NCBI RefSeq assembly: GCF_005298175.1
Contig: NZ_SZYH01000001.1
Coordinates: 930,001-994,000, forward strand
Origin: Marinobacter panjinensis
Lineage (GTDB): Bacteria > Pseudomonadota > Gammaproteobacteria > Pseudomonadales > Oleiphilaceae
DNA length: 64,000 nucleotides
Direction: 5' to 3'
Part shown: positions 35,833 through 44,301 of the stretch, piece after piece
Position numbering within the stretch: position 1 is the first letter of the stretch
How the letters are laid out: each line of letters begins with the position of its first letter
Translations under genes and position numbers: made by a program
The notes under the pieces: generated by a model
What the model was told of the DNA's origin: nothing
Seen by the model: the letters and a program-made list of their open reading frames with translations, nothing else
Databases searched by the model: none

Positions 35833-36843
35833 TCACTCTTTGAGACCTGAAAATCTGATGGGCAGGGACACGCCCAGCGAGAAATCCGGTGCGTCTTCGG
35901 TCAGGCCGATACCAAGACTGGTATTCACAATGGTGGTGTCACTCACACGGGTGCCGAGCGACATGCTGAGAAAGCCGCTCATCTGGTCCTGGGCAACGGC
36001 CTGGGAACCATCACTGAAGGAAAGTATGGTTTCGTCGCTGTAACTCAGTTGCGCCGAGATGCTGAGCGAAATGTCGTAAGACAGTGAGTAGGCGAAGCCG
36101 CCAGATGCAGAGAGACCAAAGCCCGGCTCGATCTCTTCCAGTACCCGAGCGCCCCTTACCTGCTGCAGGTCGGTTTCCGGAATGTTGTAGGTTGAACTGA
36201 CGGAGCCGAACACCACCACCGGGTCCAGTACCTTCGAAGCACTGACACCCGCCGCCAGAGAGTAATAACCACTACCGGTGGATAGCTGTTCGTCGATATC
36301 GATTTCATAGGGACTGACGCCAGTCTTGGACGTGAACGTCCCGAAAACCGTGGTGGACATCTTCCCTGGCACATAGGAGAAGGGTTGCCAGCGAGCCGTG
36401 GCGGATATGTCACCCACATCGTAAACGCTGAGTTCATCCTGGGTGTCATGCTTGACCACCAGCGGAATGCGGGTACCCACTGTCAGGTTGTCCAGCAAAC
36501 CAAAATCGTAGGAGAAGGCATTGGTGAAGCTGTGTGTGGCAGAGGGCACAACATCCAGATTACGAACGGAGCCGTCGGTAATCGCCAGGTCCAGGCGTTG
36601 GTCGCCGGTGTAGGAGTAATCGAAGGAGTAATTGAGCGCGTGAGTGCCCTTTTTCTGCAACGAATAGCTGGTCTCCGCTGACTGGAAAACCTCCTCCAGC
36701 TGTTTCGAGGAATCTTCGTCACCCTCTTGTTTTGCAAGCGCTTCCCTGGCCTGGTCTACGTTTCCTTCCTGCGACAGAGCCGTGGTTGAGTAAAGGCCAG
36801 TCACGGAAAAAAGGATAAAACCTCGCACTAACCAACGATTCAT
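35833..36843 (-). CDS. Outer membrane beta-barrel protein (phenol MetA/FapF-like size class)
   Basis: 336 residues. Signal peptide about 1-24 (TTALSQ). The next about 40 residues are highly charged and probably helical (VDQAREALAKQEGDEDSSKQLEEVF). The remainder has regular alternating beta strands (YSFDYSYTGDQRLDLAITDG, LTVGTRIPLVVKHD, SISAQLSYSDETILSFSDG). I infer a small barrel with a helical N-terminal extension, as in FapF-type exporters, but sequence identity with FapF cannot be judged here. AGGGAG precedes the ATG. Second gene of the operon behind a C39-type peptidase. Confidence 0.72.
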   Translation of the reverse strand: MNRWLVRGFILFSVTGLYSTTALSQEGNVDQAREALAKQEGDEDSSKQLEEVFQSAETSYSLQKKGTHALNYSFDYSYTGDQRLDLAITDGSVRNLDVVPSATHSFTNAFSYDFGLLDNLTVGTRIPLVVKHDTQDELSVYDVGDISATARWQPFSYVPGKMSTTVFGTFTSKTGVSPYEIDIDEQLSTGSGYYSLAAGVSASKVLDPVVVFGSVSSTYNIPETDLQQVRGARVLEEIEPGFGLSASGGFAYSLSYDISLSISAQLSYSDETILSFSDGSQAVAQDQMSGFLSMSLGTRVSDTTIVNTSLGIGLTEDAPDFSLGVSLPIRFSGLKE

Positions 36844-36900
36844 CCTGACTCCCTTATTTTACTTGTAATGGTTCCTGTACGGGGCGTTGCGCCCTGCACG

Positions 36901-37701
36901 TTAATTGCGACGGTAGAACAGCTGCTTTCTGGTATTCTCGACACTGCCGTCCGGATTGTTTTTCTGGCGTTCCAGCATGTTCCGGATCCGGCGTTCCGTT
37001 GACTCGTGAAACTCGGGAATCTTCTGAAGCGCCAGCAATGTCATTGTCTGGTCGTCCACAAACCGCAGATCCTCTTCCTTCAACTCAAGGTAATCCAGCG
37101 GTTTGTCGCTGCCGGGGAAGACAATGAAAAGCACATTGTCGTCCCACTTTTCCTCGAACTGGGCAAGCGTAAAAGAAATGTTGCCGACCGCCGGGTCAGC
37201 CAGGTATACGCGACCGTCCCGGATGGTTCTCAGCACCACAAAATGCTTGAAGCCCGCATGCTGGATGGGGACGATCGCCGGGTGGTCCAGGTCAATCAGA
37301 TCATCAATGGTGGCGCGGAAGCCCCCGGACGGATAACCCAGGGCGGTCACCAGGCGCTTCATATCAAGCATGGAGAAGGCTCGCCGCTGAACGATACGCT
37401 CGCTTTCTCCATAATGAAGCAAACCCTCCATAACCTGCCGCTCCCCGAGGTTTCTGCCCAGGTAAAAATTGAGTACGGTGGTCAATGCCGCGCTGCCACA
37501 GCTGTAGTCATAGGCTTGCCGCACAATGTTGCGGAATTGCTGCTCTACCAGCGGCTCCACTCGTGTGTCGGTTCTCAGCTCAATGGGGCTGGTGTCGAAA
37601 TCCTGTTCAATCACGATAGTGCCCTGCTGATAAGGCTCAACAATGACTGCCTCCTGGGCCATGGCGAACGTGAGGATGGATCCGGCGAGTACCAGCAGCA
37701 T
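36901..37701 (-). CDS. Exported C39-family (FapD-like) cysteine peptidase
   Basis: 266 residues. Catalytic residues of the C39 double-glycine peptidase fold are visible: Q62 and C68 in RQAYDYSCGSAALT, H153 in GFKHFVVL and D169 in VYLADP. No ABC transporter domains are attached, unlike bacteriocin exporters; the stand-alone, exported form resembles FapD of the Fap amyloid system. The N-terminus is hydrophobic (LLVLAGSILTFAMAQ) but lacks the usual basic residues. The SD-like AGGGA lies 12 bases before the ATG and only 6 before an in-frame CTG, so the true start is uncertain. First gene of the operon. Confidence 0.8.
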   Translation of the reverse strand: MLLVLAGSILTFAMAQEAVIVEPYQQGTIVIEQDFDTSPIELRTDTRVEPLVEQQFRNIVRQAYDYSCGSAALTTVLNFYLGRNLGERQVMEGLLHYGESERIVQRRAFSMLDMKRLVTALGYPSGGFRATIDDLIDLDHPAIVPIQHAGFKHFVVLRTIRDGRVYLADPAVGNISFTLAQFEEKWDDNVLFIVFPGSDKPLDYLELKEEDLRFVDDQTMTLLALQKIPEFHESTERRIRNMLERQKNNPDGSVENTRKQLFYRRN

Positions 37702-37745
37702 GGTCAGACGAAGTCCCTGTTATTATTAGACATGACGTTTTCCGA

Positions 37746-37823
37746 GTTACATCTTGTTACGGTAAGATACCGAAATCGCTACTCCCTTAAAGATAACTGT
37801 GCCTCAAATCTGCCGCTGCAGAT
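37746..37823. promoter_or_regulatory. Regulatory spacer between the C39 operon and malT with nested repeats
   Basis: The 252-base divergent spacer holds direct repeats GTTAC-N5-GTTAC (37747-37761), an inverted pair ATCTT-N8-AAGAT (37751-37768) and CGGTA-AGA-TACCG (37760-37772). A weak MalT-box-like AGGGAGTAGC lies on the minus strand (37778-37787, 7 of 10). A hairpin ATCTGC-CGCT-GCAGAT is at 37808-37823. Their purpose is not known; they mark the likely promoter zone for both directions. Confidence 0.4.
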
Positions 37824-37953
37824 GGGGCCCTCTCTGCCGGTTTTGAGAACTGGTTCATGCCCGCCCAAACACACCAGAGATAAGTTGACGCCGAAGTTGA
37901 AAGCCGGTATCACATCCAATGCCATTGTCTGACACCCATTACTGAAGATCCTG

Positions 37954-40710
37954 ATGACAACAACACTGAAGCCGGGACAACTGACGTTCATTGTCGCCAA
38001 GAATCAGAGCCCTCAACCCCCTCCGGCCTTACTGCACCGGGAAAAATTCAATGACCTTCTCCAAGGTCTTGAGCCGGTAAGTCTGTTACTCGTCCACGCC
38101 CCTGCGGGCTACGGCAAGACCACCACCGTTGCCGACCGCCTCGGAGCACTTGAAGCAAACACCGCCTGGTATCGGCTGGAAGTCGGAGACAATGACCCCG
38201 CGAGATTCGCAGGCTACCTGGCCAATGCGCTGGAGGTGGCAGTGCCCGGAAGCTGTCCTGCCACACTTCGAAAACTGCAGGACAGGGGATTCGAAGATCT
38301 GGAGAGCTTTCTCACAGATCTTCTGGCGGAGTTACCGCTGGATGAAGACCCGCTTTACCTGGTGCTCGACGACTACCACCTGATCGACAACCCGGACATC
38401 CATGATGCGTTGCGATTCCTGCTCCGGCATCAGCCGGCCTGCCTGACGATGGTACTGATTACCCGGACTATTCCCCCCATCGGCGTTGCCCAGCTCCGCA
38501 TGCAGGGCCGAATGGCTGAAATCACCTCCCGCGACCTGGCCTTTGGTGCCGATGAGGCACAGCACTATTTCGACAGCCGGCTGCCGTTCGAGATTTCCCG
38601 TGAGAGTATTGAGAGAGCGGTAAGGCGGGTTGAGGGCTGGGTGTCAGCGCTTCAGCTGTTGTCCGCCTCGGCGATGACCAGTCTTGAATTCAACGATTTT
38701 GTCGATCAACTGGAGTTCGGCAATCAGCATATCTTTGATTATTTTGATGAGCTGGTTGGCCACGGCCTGACCGAGCAGCAACGCACGTTCCTGTTGCGTA
38801 CCAGCATACTGGACCGTTTTAACGCGCGAATGGTCATGCGGGTAATGGATGACAGCGACGGCCAGGCATTGCTAAGCAGCCTGCTGGCCATGGGGCTGTT
38901 TATCACCCCTGTGGACAACTCCGCCCTGTGGTTCCGCTACCACCCGCTGTTCTCCGTCTACCTGCGACATCTGCTGAGCTGCACAACCGAGGAAAACAGG
39001 CAGCAACTGCACCAGCGTGCCTGCGATGCCTGGCTGGAGCTGGATCACGCCGAGGAAGCAGCCCGGCATGCCATTGAGGCAGACGACCCGGAACGGATAA
39101 CACGGGTACTGACCCTCCACGGGCGCAAGTTTTTTACCGAAGGCCAGTTCATTCTGCTGCAACGCTGCCTCGACGCCCTGCCGCAGGACATCATTGCCCA
39201 GGATCCCACGCTGACCCTGCTCCGCGCCTGGGTGGCCCAGGGCCAGTATCAGTTTGATGATGTTGAAAACTGGCTGTCTGCTGCCGAATGCAGGCTGGCC
39301 GCCTCCATGACCGAGGATACCCAGCGGGCGGTTTACGGTGAATTCAGCGCTATCCGGGCCCAGGTAGCCATGAACTACGGGGATGGCGAACGGGCACTCG
39401 CACTGGCAAAGGAAGCCATCGACCAGGAGGCTCGCTACCTGCCCACCTCCCGGGTGGCCGCCGCTTCCGTCATCGGGGAAGCCCTGTTCGTTCAGGGCGA
39501 ACTCGACGAGGCCCTGGCCCGCATGCAGGAAACCGAGCACCTTGCGCGGGCCCACCAGGCCCACCAGAACGTGATCTGGGCACTGTGCCAGCAATCCGAA
39601 ATCAGCGTGGCCATGGGGTTACTGCAGAAGGCCTATAATATCCAGGAACGTGGTTTCCAGTATGCTGAGGAAAACAACCTCAACCACCTTCCGATTCTGG
39701 AATTCCTGTTCCGGATCCGCAGCCAGATCATGTGGGAATGGCACCATCTGGAGAACGCCGAGCGCTGCGCCCTGCAAGGCATCGAGATTCTGGAAGCCCA
39801 GGGCGAACGCTGGTACGTGCAGAGCTATACCTCGCTGGCCAAGGTAGCCCACGCCCGGGGCCGCCAGAGCCTTTGTGCCGACTACATTGCCAAGATCCAG
39901 AAAATGCTGGCCTCCGGTGACTATCACCTGGACTGGGTGGCCAACGCCCACGCTACCATGCTGGCTTACTGGGATGCTGTGCGGGATCATGACGCCATCC
40001 AGCGCTGGCTGACCATTGCACCGCCAGTGGATCCTGACACTGCCACCAACCACTTCAACCAGTGTAACGGCCGCAACCGGGCCCGGGCCTACATGAGCCT
40101 TGGTCTCTACAGCAAGGCACAACCACTGCTGTCCGGCTTGCAGACCGTAGCCGAGCAGGTCGGGCTGAAAACCGATCTGAACCGCAATCACATTGCCCTG
40201 TCATTGCTGTACTGGAATACCGACGATCGGGAGAACGCCCTCAGGCATATGGTGACGGCTCTCCAGTTGGCCAGCACGACCGGTGCGGTGGGCAGCTTCC
40301 TGCGCATGGGTAAGGTGCTGATTGTGATTCTGAAAGCACTGATCAACGATGAAGCTATCGACGGCATGGAATTGCAGCGGGCGGAACGCCTGATCCAGCT
40401 GGCGCAGCAGCAACGTGACTTCAGCCGTGCCATCCGCATTTCGCTCGATGAGGCCATTATCCAGGACATCATTGATCGACCGGACGTGCCCGAACTGATC
40501 CGGACGTCACCGCTGACCCGCAGGGAGTGGCAGATACTGAGCCTGATACACGCTGGCCTCTCCAATGACCAGATTGCCGAGCACCTGAAGGTGGCCTCGA
40601 CCACGGTCAAGACCCATATCCGCAGCCTCTACCAGAAGCAGAATATCAGCCACAGATCCGAGGCCATCGAACTGGCCAAGGACCTGCTGAGCAAGATTCA
40701 GGGAGAATGA
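37954..40710 (+). CDS. malT: Maltose regulon activator MalT
   Basis: 918 residues (E. coli MalT 901). Order: STAND NTPase with Walker A HAPAGYGKT (G54-K55-T56) and LVLDDYHLIDNP (Walker B region), a winged helix, a long superhelical TPR-like domain, and a C-terminal LuxR HTH (about 848-905). The HTH block ELIRTSPLTRREWQ, then DQIAEHLKVASTTVKTHIRSLYQK, is almost identical to E. coli MalT and sets it apart from AlkS-like relatives. MalT is activated by maltotriose and ATP and binds GGGGA(T/G)GAGG boxes. Such boxes occur in two promoter regions of this window. Divergent from the C39/FadL operon. Confidence 0.9.
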   Translation: MTTTLKPGQLTFIVAKNQSPQPPPALLHREKFNDLLQGLEPVSLLLVHAPAGYGKTTTVADRLGALEANTAWYRLEVGDNDPARFAGYLANALEVAVPGSCPATLRKLQDRGFEDLESFLTDLLAELPLDEDPLYLVLDDYHLIDNPDIHDALRFLLRHQPACLTMVLITRTIPPIGVAQLRMQGRMAEITSRDLAFGADEAQHYFDSRLPFEISRESIERAVRRVEGWVSALQLLSASAMTSLEFNDFVDQLEFGNQHIFDYFDELVGHGLTEQQRTFLLRTSILDRFNARMVMRVMDDSDGQALLSSLLAMGLFITPVDNSALWFRYHPLFSVYLRHLLSCTTEENRQQLHQRACDAWLELDHAEEAARHAIEADDPERITRVLTLHGRKFFTEGQFILLQRCLDALPQDIIAQDPTLTLLRAWVAQGQYQFDDVENWLSAAECRLAASMTEDTQRAVYGEFSAIRAQVAMNYGDGERALALAKEAIDQEARYLPTSRVAAASVIGEALFVQGELDEALARMQETEHLARAHQAHQNVIWALCQQSEISVAMGLLQKAYNIQERGFQYAEENNLNHLPILEFLFRIRSQIMWEWHHLENAERCALQGIEILEAQGERWYVQSYTSLAKVAHARGRQSLCADYIAKIQKMLASGDYHLDWVANAHATMLAYWDAVRDHDAIQRWLTIAPPVDPDTATNHFNQCNGRNRARAYMSLGLYSKAQPLLSGLQTVAEQVGLKTDLNRNHIALSLLYWNTDDRENALRHMVTALQLASTTGAVGSFLRMGKVLIVILKALINDEAIDGMELQRAERLIQLAQQQRDFSRAIRISLDEAIIQDIIDRPDVPELIRTSPLTRREWQILSLIHAGLSNDQIAEHLKVASTTVKTHIRSLYQKQNISHRSEAIELAKDLLSKIQGE

Positions 40711-40735
40711 AACCGGGACAGTACAACGGCCCTGG

Positions 40736-42199
40736 TCAGATCGTAAAGACCAGACCAAGAAGCAGGTAGCTCAGCGCAGTCACCACTACAATGCCGAGAA
40801 GATTCAGGGCGAAACCCGCCCTGATCATATCCTGGATCTTCATGTGGCCGCTGGAGAAAACGATGGCGTTGGGCGGAGTCGCCACGGGCATCATGAAAGC
40901 GCAACTGGCGGCAATAGCGGCCGGCACTGTCAGCAACAGAACCGACATCTCCTGGGACATCGCCAGTGCCCCGAGCAATGGCAGGAATGCCGCCGCCGTA
41001 GCGGTATTGCTGGTGACCTCGGTGAGGAAAATAATAACCCCCACGACCAGGACAATCATCACCAGAATGGGCAGATGGCCAGCCACCGACAGGCTTTCGG
41101 CGATCCACTCCGCCAGGCCGGAGCTACTGATCACTCCTGCCATGGCAAGGCCACCGCCAAACAGCAACAATACGCCCCAGGGAATCCCCTGGGCGGTCTC
41201 CCAGTCAAGCACGAATTCCCGCTCTTTCAGGTTTACCGGAATCAGGAACATGGCGATGGCCGCCGCGATGGCAATGCCGGTGTCGCTCAGCCAGGGCATC
41301 AGCCCATCAGACAACAGTGGCCGGAAGATCCAGGCCGCTGCTGTCACCGCGAATACCAGAGCCACCAGCTTTTCCCCTTTCTGCAAGGCGCCAAGGGCTT
41401 TTAGCTCGTCCCGGATCATGTCGCCACTGCCGGCCTGACTACCCAGCGCGAAATCCTGGCGGGTCAGCCACCACCAGGTCAGTGACAGCATTATCAGCGA
41501 CACAGGCACCCCCAGCAGCATCCACTGGGCAAAACCGACGGAGATACCCTGATTCTCACCCAGATAGGCTGCCAGCAATGCATTGGGCGGAGTGCCTATC
41601 AGGGTGGCAATACCACCAATACTGGCGGAATAAGCAATAGCCAGAAGTAACGCTGTGGCATAGCGACGAACGCCCTCGGGGTTGGGAGAGTCCATCATTG
41701 CAATCACCGAAAGACCAATGGGTAGCATCATGATCGATGTCGCCGTATTGCTGACCCACATGCTCAAAAAGGCGGTGGCGATCATGAATCCGGCAATCTG
41801 GCGCCGTGGCTTGTCACCCACACCACGCAGTGTCAGTAAGGCAATCCGTCGGTGCAGGTTCCACCGCTGCATTGCCAGGCCAAGCGTAAATCCACCGAGA
41901 AACAGGAAGATGATGGGGTTGGCGTAGGGTGTTGTTGCATCCTTGATACCACCCAGGCCCAGCGCCGGGATCAGCACAATCGGTATCAGCGCCGTGGCGG
42001 GAATGGGAATCGCCTCGGTGGACCACCAGGTTGCCATCAGCAGCATCAGCCCGAGCGCTGCCCAGGCCTCGGACGCCATCCCTTCCGGAGCCGGGAGGAC
42101 CAGTACCATAAGCAGGAAAAGGGGCCCCAGAATCAACCCGATCACCCTGCTTTTCGGCAGCCCGTCGGGTTTATTGTCGGAACTGGCAGCTGCTGACAT
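40736..42199 (-). CDS. DASS/SLC13-family sodium:anion symporter
   Basis: 487 residues, about 11 membrane helices. The two SNT signature motifs of the divalent anion:sodium symporter family are present: SNTATS in the N half and SNTATAAA in the C half, with MPVATPPNAIVFSSGHM near the end. Members carry succinate, malate, citrate or sulfate with sodium. Substrate cannot be told from sequence. AAGGAGG gives an ideal ribosome site. It ends 25 bases from malT in convergent orientation and has no visible link with maltose. Confidence 0.92.
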   Translation of the reverse strand: MSAAASSDNKPDGLPKSRVIGLILGPLFLLMVLVLPAPEGMASEAWAALGLMLLMATWWSTEAIPIPATALIPIVLIPALGLGGIKDATTPYANPIIFLFLGGFTLGLAMQRWNLHRRIALLTLRGVGDKPRRQIAGFMIATAFLSMWVSNTATSIMMLPIGLSVIAMMDSPNPEGVRRYATALLLAIAYSASIGGIATLIGTPPNALLAAYLGENQGISVGFAQWMLLGVPVSLIMLSLTWWWLTRQDFALGSQAGSGDMIRDELKALGALQKGEKLVALVFAVTAAAWIFRPLLSDGLMPWLSDTGIAIAAAIAMFLIPVNLKEREFVLDWETAQGIPWGVLLLFGGGLAMAGVISSSGLAEWIAESLSVAGHLPILVMIVLVVGVIIFLTEVTSNTATAAAFLPLLGALAMSQEMSVLLLTVPAAIAASCAFMMPVATPPNAIVFSSGHMKIQDMIRAGFALNLLGIVVVTALSYLLLGLVFTI

Positions 42200-42219
42200 C
42201 AGGCCTCCTTTTTACCGGA

Positions 42220-42540
42220 TCATTCGTCTGCGCATTTCACACATACCGTGGTATAGGGTAGTACCTGCAACCTTCGCGGGTCTATTTCCTCCCCGCAGCT
42301 CTCACATTCGTCCCCCAGCCCATTGGCCAGCCGTTCCAGGGCACGTTCTATCTGGGCCAGTTCAATGCGGGTTTCAGTTTCCAGAGAATCCACCACCTCG
42401 TCGTTCTGGGTCTGGACGGCCTGTTCTTCCGAGTCTTTCTCCAGAGCCCCATCCTGCCGGTGCTGATGGGCCTCGTATTTTGCCAGCCGCGCCTTCAGAT
42501 CAGCGCGCAGGGTCTCAAGTTCCGACTTGCGATTACTCAT
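42220..42540 (-). CDS. DksA/TraR-type C4 zinc finger protein
   Basis: 106 residues from the ATG preceded by AGGAGG at 5- to 6-base spacing; an upstream in-frame start at 42582 has no support. Coiled-coil N-terminal half (SELETLRADLKARLAKY, then a DSLETETRIELAQIERAL stretch) is followed by a four-Cys finger CESCG-(EIDPRRLQVLPYTTV)-CVKC. It is shorter than DksA (151) and lacks a full-length coiled coil, so it belongs to the TraR/YbiI-like small group. Such proteins bind the RNA polymerase secondary channel or have lost this role. Upstream of the DASS gene with a 20-base gap, probably cotranscribed. Confidence 0.85.
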   Translation of the reverse strand: MSNRKSELETLRADLKARLAKYEAHQHRQDGALEKDSEEQAVQTQNDEVVDSLETETRIELAQIERALERLANGLGDECESCGEEIDPRRLQVLPYTTVCVKCADE

Positions 42541-42687
42541 AAGTACCTCCTGTGCCGAGAATTCTTCCCGGATAAATACCATCTACAGTAAAGCATAAGC
42601 CTGACACTCATTTGATGCTTGTCAAAATTGACTCAATGCAGATCTGTGTCACTATTCCGGGCTTCACCACCGGCGGAGAACACCACT

Positions 42688-44052
42688 ATGTTTTACACGA
42701 CCGTCGCCGCCCTCGCGGCTGCCCTGGTTCTTTTTACCTGGCTGGGAATGCGGGCACGCCTGGCCGATGGCGGCCTGGACGACTATGTGACGGCCCGTAA
42801 CAGCCAGGGCGCCAGGGCTCTGGGGTTGTCGTTCCTGGCCTCTGGCATGGGTGGCTGGATACTCTTTGCGCCACCGGAAGTGGGTGCCCTGGTAGGGCCA
42901 GTGGCACTGGCCGGCTATGCGCTGGGTGCGGCGCTGCCGTTTATTGTCTTTGCTTTCTGTGGTCCGGCTATTCGCCGCTACCTTCCCCGGGGCCGCAGTA
43001 TCGGGGAGTTCGCCCAGGCCTGCTATGGCAATGCCGTTCGCCGCTACGTATCGCTGATCTCCGTGCTTTACATGCTGTGTTTCCTGACCGCGGAACTGAC
43101 AGCCATCGGTGCCATTACCTCGCTGCTTTCCGGTATCAACGGCAATGTGGCGGTGCTGGGTGTGGCTGTCGCCACGCTGATTTACACGGCTTGGGGTGGT
43201 CTGCGGGCCAGCATCGTCACCGACCAGTGGCAGGCGTTCCTGTTAATCGGGTTGCTCGCAATCGTCGGGTTTGTGGCCATGGAACGGCTGCCGCAACTGG
43301 ATACCGCCAGCGCACCATCGGCGCCAGTCGGTAGCGCCCTGAGCGTTGCCCTGACACTGGTGATTGCAGTAACCGCCGCCAACCTGTTTCACCAGGGTTA
43401 CTGGCAGCGCCTGTGGTCGGCACGGGACACCTCAGCCTTGCGCCAGGGTGCCCTGTTTGGTGGCGTGATCACCATCGCCGTGGTTGCTGCTGTGGGTGCC
43501 CTGGGTATTGCCGCCGCCATGAGTGGCGTGGATCTAGGGTCCCCACCCATTCCCTTCTTTGCTCTGCTCTCCGGGGCGCCCGCCTGGCTGACCATTCCTG
43601 CCCTGGTACTGGCCTTGACCCTGGTGGCCTCATCAGTGGATACCCTGCAAAACGCCCTGGCGTCCCTGGCGGTAACGGAAAGACAGGGGCTCTCCATTAC
43701 CTCGGCACGGTGGATTACCGTCATCCTGATGATCCCAGTGGTTATTGTGTCACTGCAGGGTGTTTCAGTATTGAGGCTGTTCCTGATTGCCGACCTGCTA
43801 TGCGCCACGGCCGTTATACCGGTGCTGATGGGCCTCTGGAAACGAATGACAACCACCGCAGCAGTAATGGGTGGCCTTGCTGGCCTGGCCGGGGCGATTA
43901 TTCCCGGATGGGTCACCGGTGGCAGCCTGATGGCCGGTCTGGAAGTCGCAAGCTTTCCGGGCGGCATTCCGACGCTGCAGCCATTTGTGGGCGCCCTGGT
44001 CGGGTCTACGCTCGTTAGCCTGGTGCTGGCCTTTGCTGCCAGGAGGCAGTAA
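42688..44052 (+). CDS. Sodium:solute symporter (SSS/SLC5 family)
   Basis: 454 residues from the ATG preceded by GGCGGAG (an in-frame TTG 69 bases upstream is unlikely). About 12-13 membrane helices with the family patterns FLASGMGGWILFAPPEVGA, LISVLYMLCFLTAELTAIGAI, IYTAWGGLRASIVTDQWQAF and FHQGYWQRLWSARD, typical of the proline/pantothenate/solute branch. The substrate is not evident. It stands alone between the DksA-like gene and the alpha-glucosidase, followed by a very stable hairpin. Confidence 0.9.
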   Translation: MFYTTVAALAAALVLFTWLGMRARLADGGLDDYVTARNSQGARALGLSFLASGMGGWILFAPPEVGALVGPVALAGYALGAALPFIVFAFCGPAIRRYLPRGRSIGEFAQACYGNAVRRYVSLISVLYMLCFLTAELTAIGAITSLLSGINGNVAVLGVAVATLIYTAWGGLRASIVTDQWQAFLLIGLLAIVGFVAMERLPQLDTASAPSAPVGSALSVALTLVIAVTAANLFHQGYWQRLWSARDTSALRQGALFGGVITIAVVAAVGALGIAAAMSGVDLGSPPIPFFALLSGAPAWLTIPALVLALTLVASSVDTLQNALASLAVTERQGLSITSARWITVILMIPVVIVSLQGVSVLRLFLIADLLCATAVIPVLMGLWKRMTTTAAVMGGLAGLAGAIIPGWVTGGSLMAGLEVASFPGGIPTLQPFVGALVGSTLVSLVLAFAARRQ

Positions 44053-44068
44053 CTACCCCGCTCCCAGG

Positions 44069-44108
44069 CTGTCCTCCCTGCCGATAACTGGATCGGCAGG
44101 GAGGACAG
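44069..44108 (+). terminator. Perfect 17-bp inverted repeat after the SSS symporter
   Basis: Arms CTGTCCTCCCTGCCGAT (44069-44085) and ATCGGCAGGGAGGACAG (44092-44108) pair without mismatch around a 6-base loop AACTGG. It lies 16 bases past the symporter stop. No T run follows, so a classical intrinsic terminator is not proven. It may still end the upstream transcript and insulate the mal promoter that begins right behind it. Confidence 0.65.
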
Positions 44109-44134
44109 TCACTCTCCTTCTGTACTCCTATTCA

Positions 44135-44175
44135 TCTCATCCCCTCTACGCCCCCCTCATCCCCCCGGCTACGCC
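44135..44175 (-). promoter_or_regulatory. MalT-box cluster upstream of the alpha-glucosidase/malK operon
   Basis: Read on the minus strand, GGGGATGAGG (44164-44155) is an exact match to the MalT consensus GGGGA(T/G)GAGG, and GGGGATGAGA (44144-44135) is a 9-of-10 match exactly 20 bases away. The exact box is framed by two copies of GGCGTAG (44175-44169 and 44152-44146) at 23-base spacing. The cluster ends 127 bases before the alpha-glucosidase ATG and should be the MalT activation site of this operon. Confidence 0.75.
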
Positions 44176-44301
44176 AACAAAAACTCCCGCAGGAGGATGA
44201 ACGGGCCGTTGCTTGATCGCACTATGCATGAAAGCAATTACCACGGAACTCTTCCGTTCCAGACAATAACAGTCTTTCACCGTCAGGGTGTTAAGCGAGG
44301 C

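Noticed and set aside
33122..37701. A complete functional amyloid (fap) operon
   Set aside because: Only the C39 peptidase and possibly the barrel resemble fap parts; no FapB/FapC repeat proteins, FapA or FapE are present.
37954..40710. AlkS-type alkane regulator, given the neighbouring FadL-like channel
   Set aside because: The C-terminal HTH and the STAND region follow E. coli MalT closely, and exact MalT boxes lie near the mal genes; no alkane hydroxylase gene is in the window.
44192..44201. Third MalT box (GGAGGATGAA) near the alpha-glucosidase start
   Set aside because: Only 7 of 10 matches in the required register, and the sequence is a simple purine-rich stretch outside the conserved 30-bp element.
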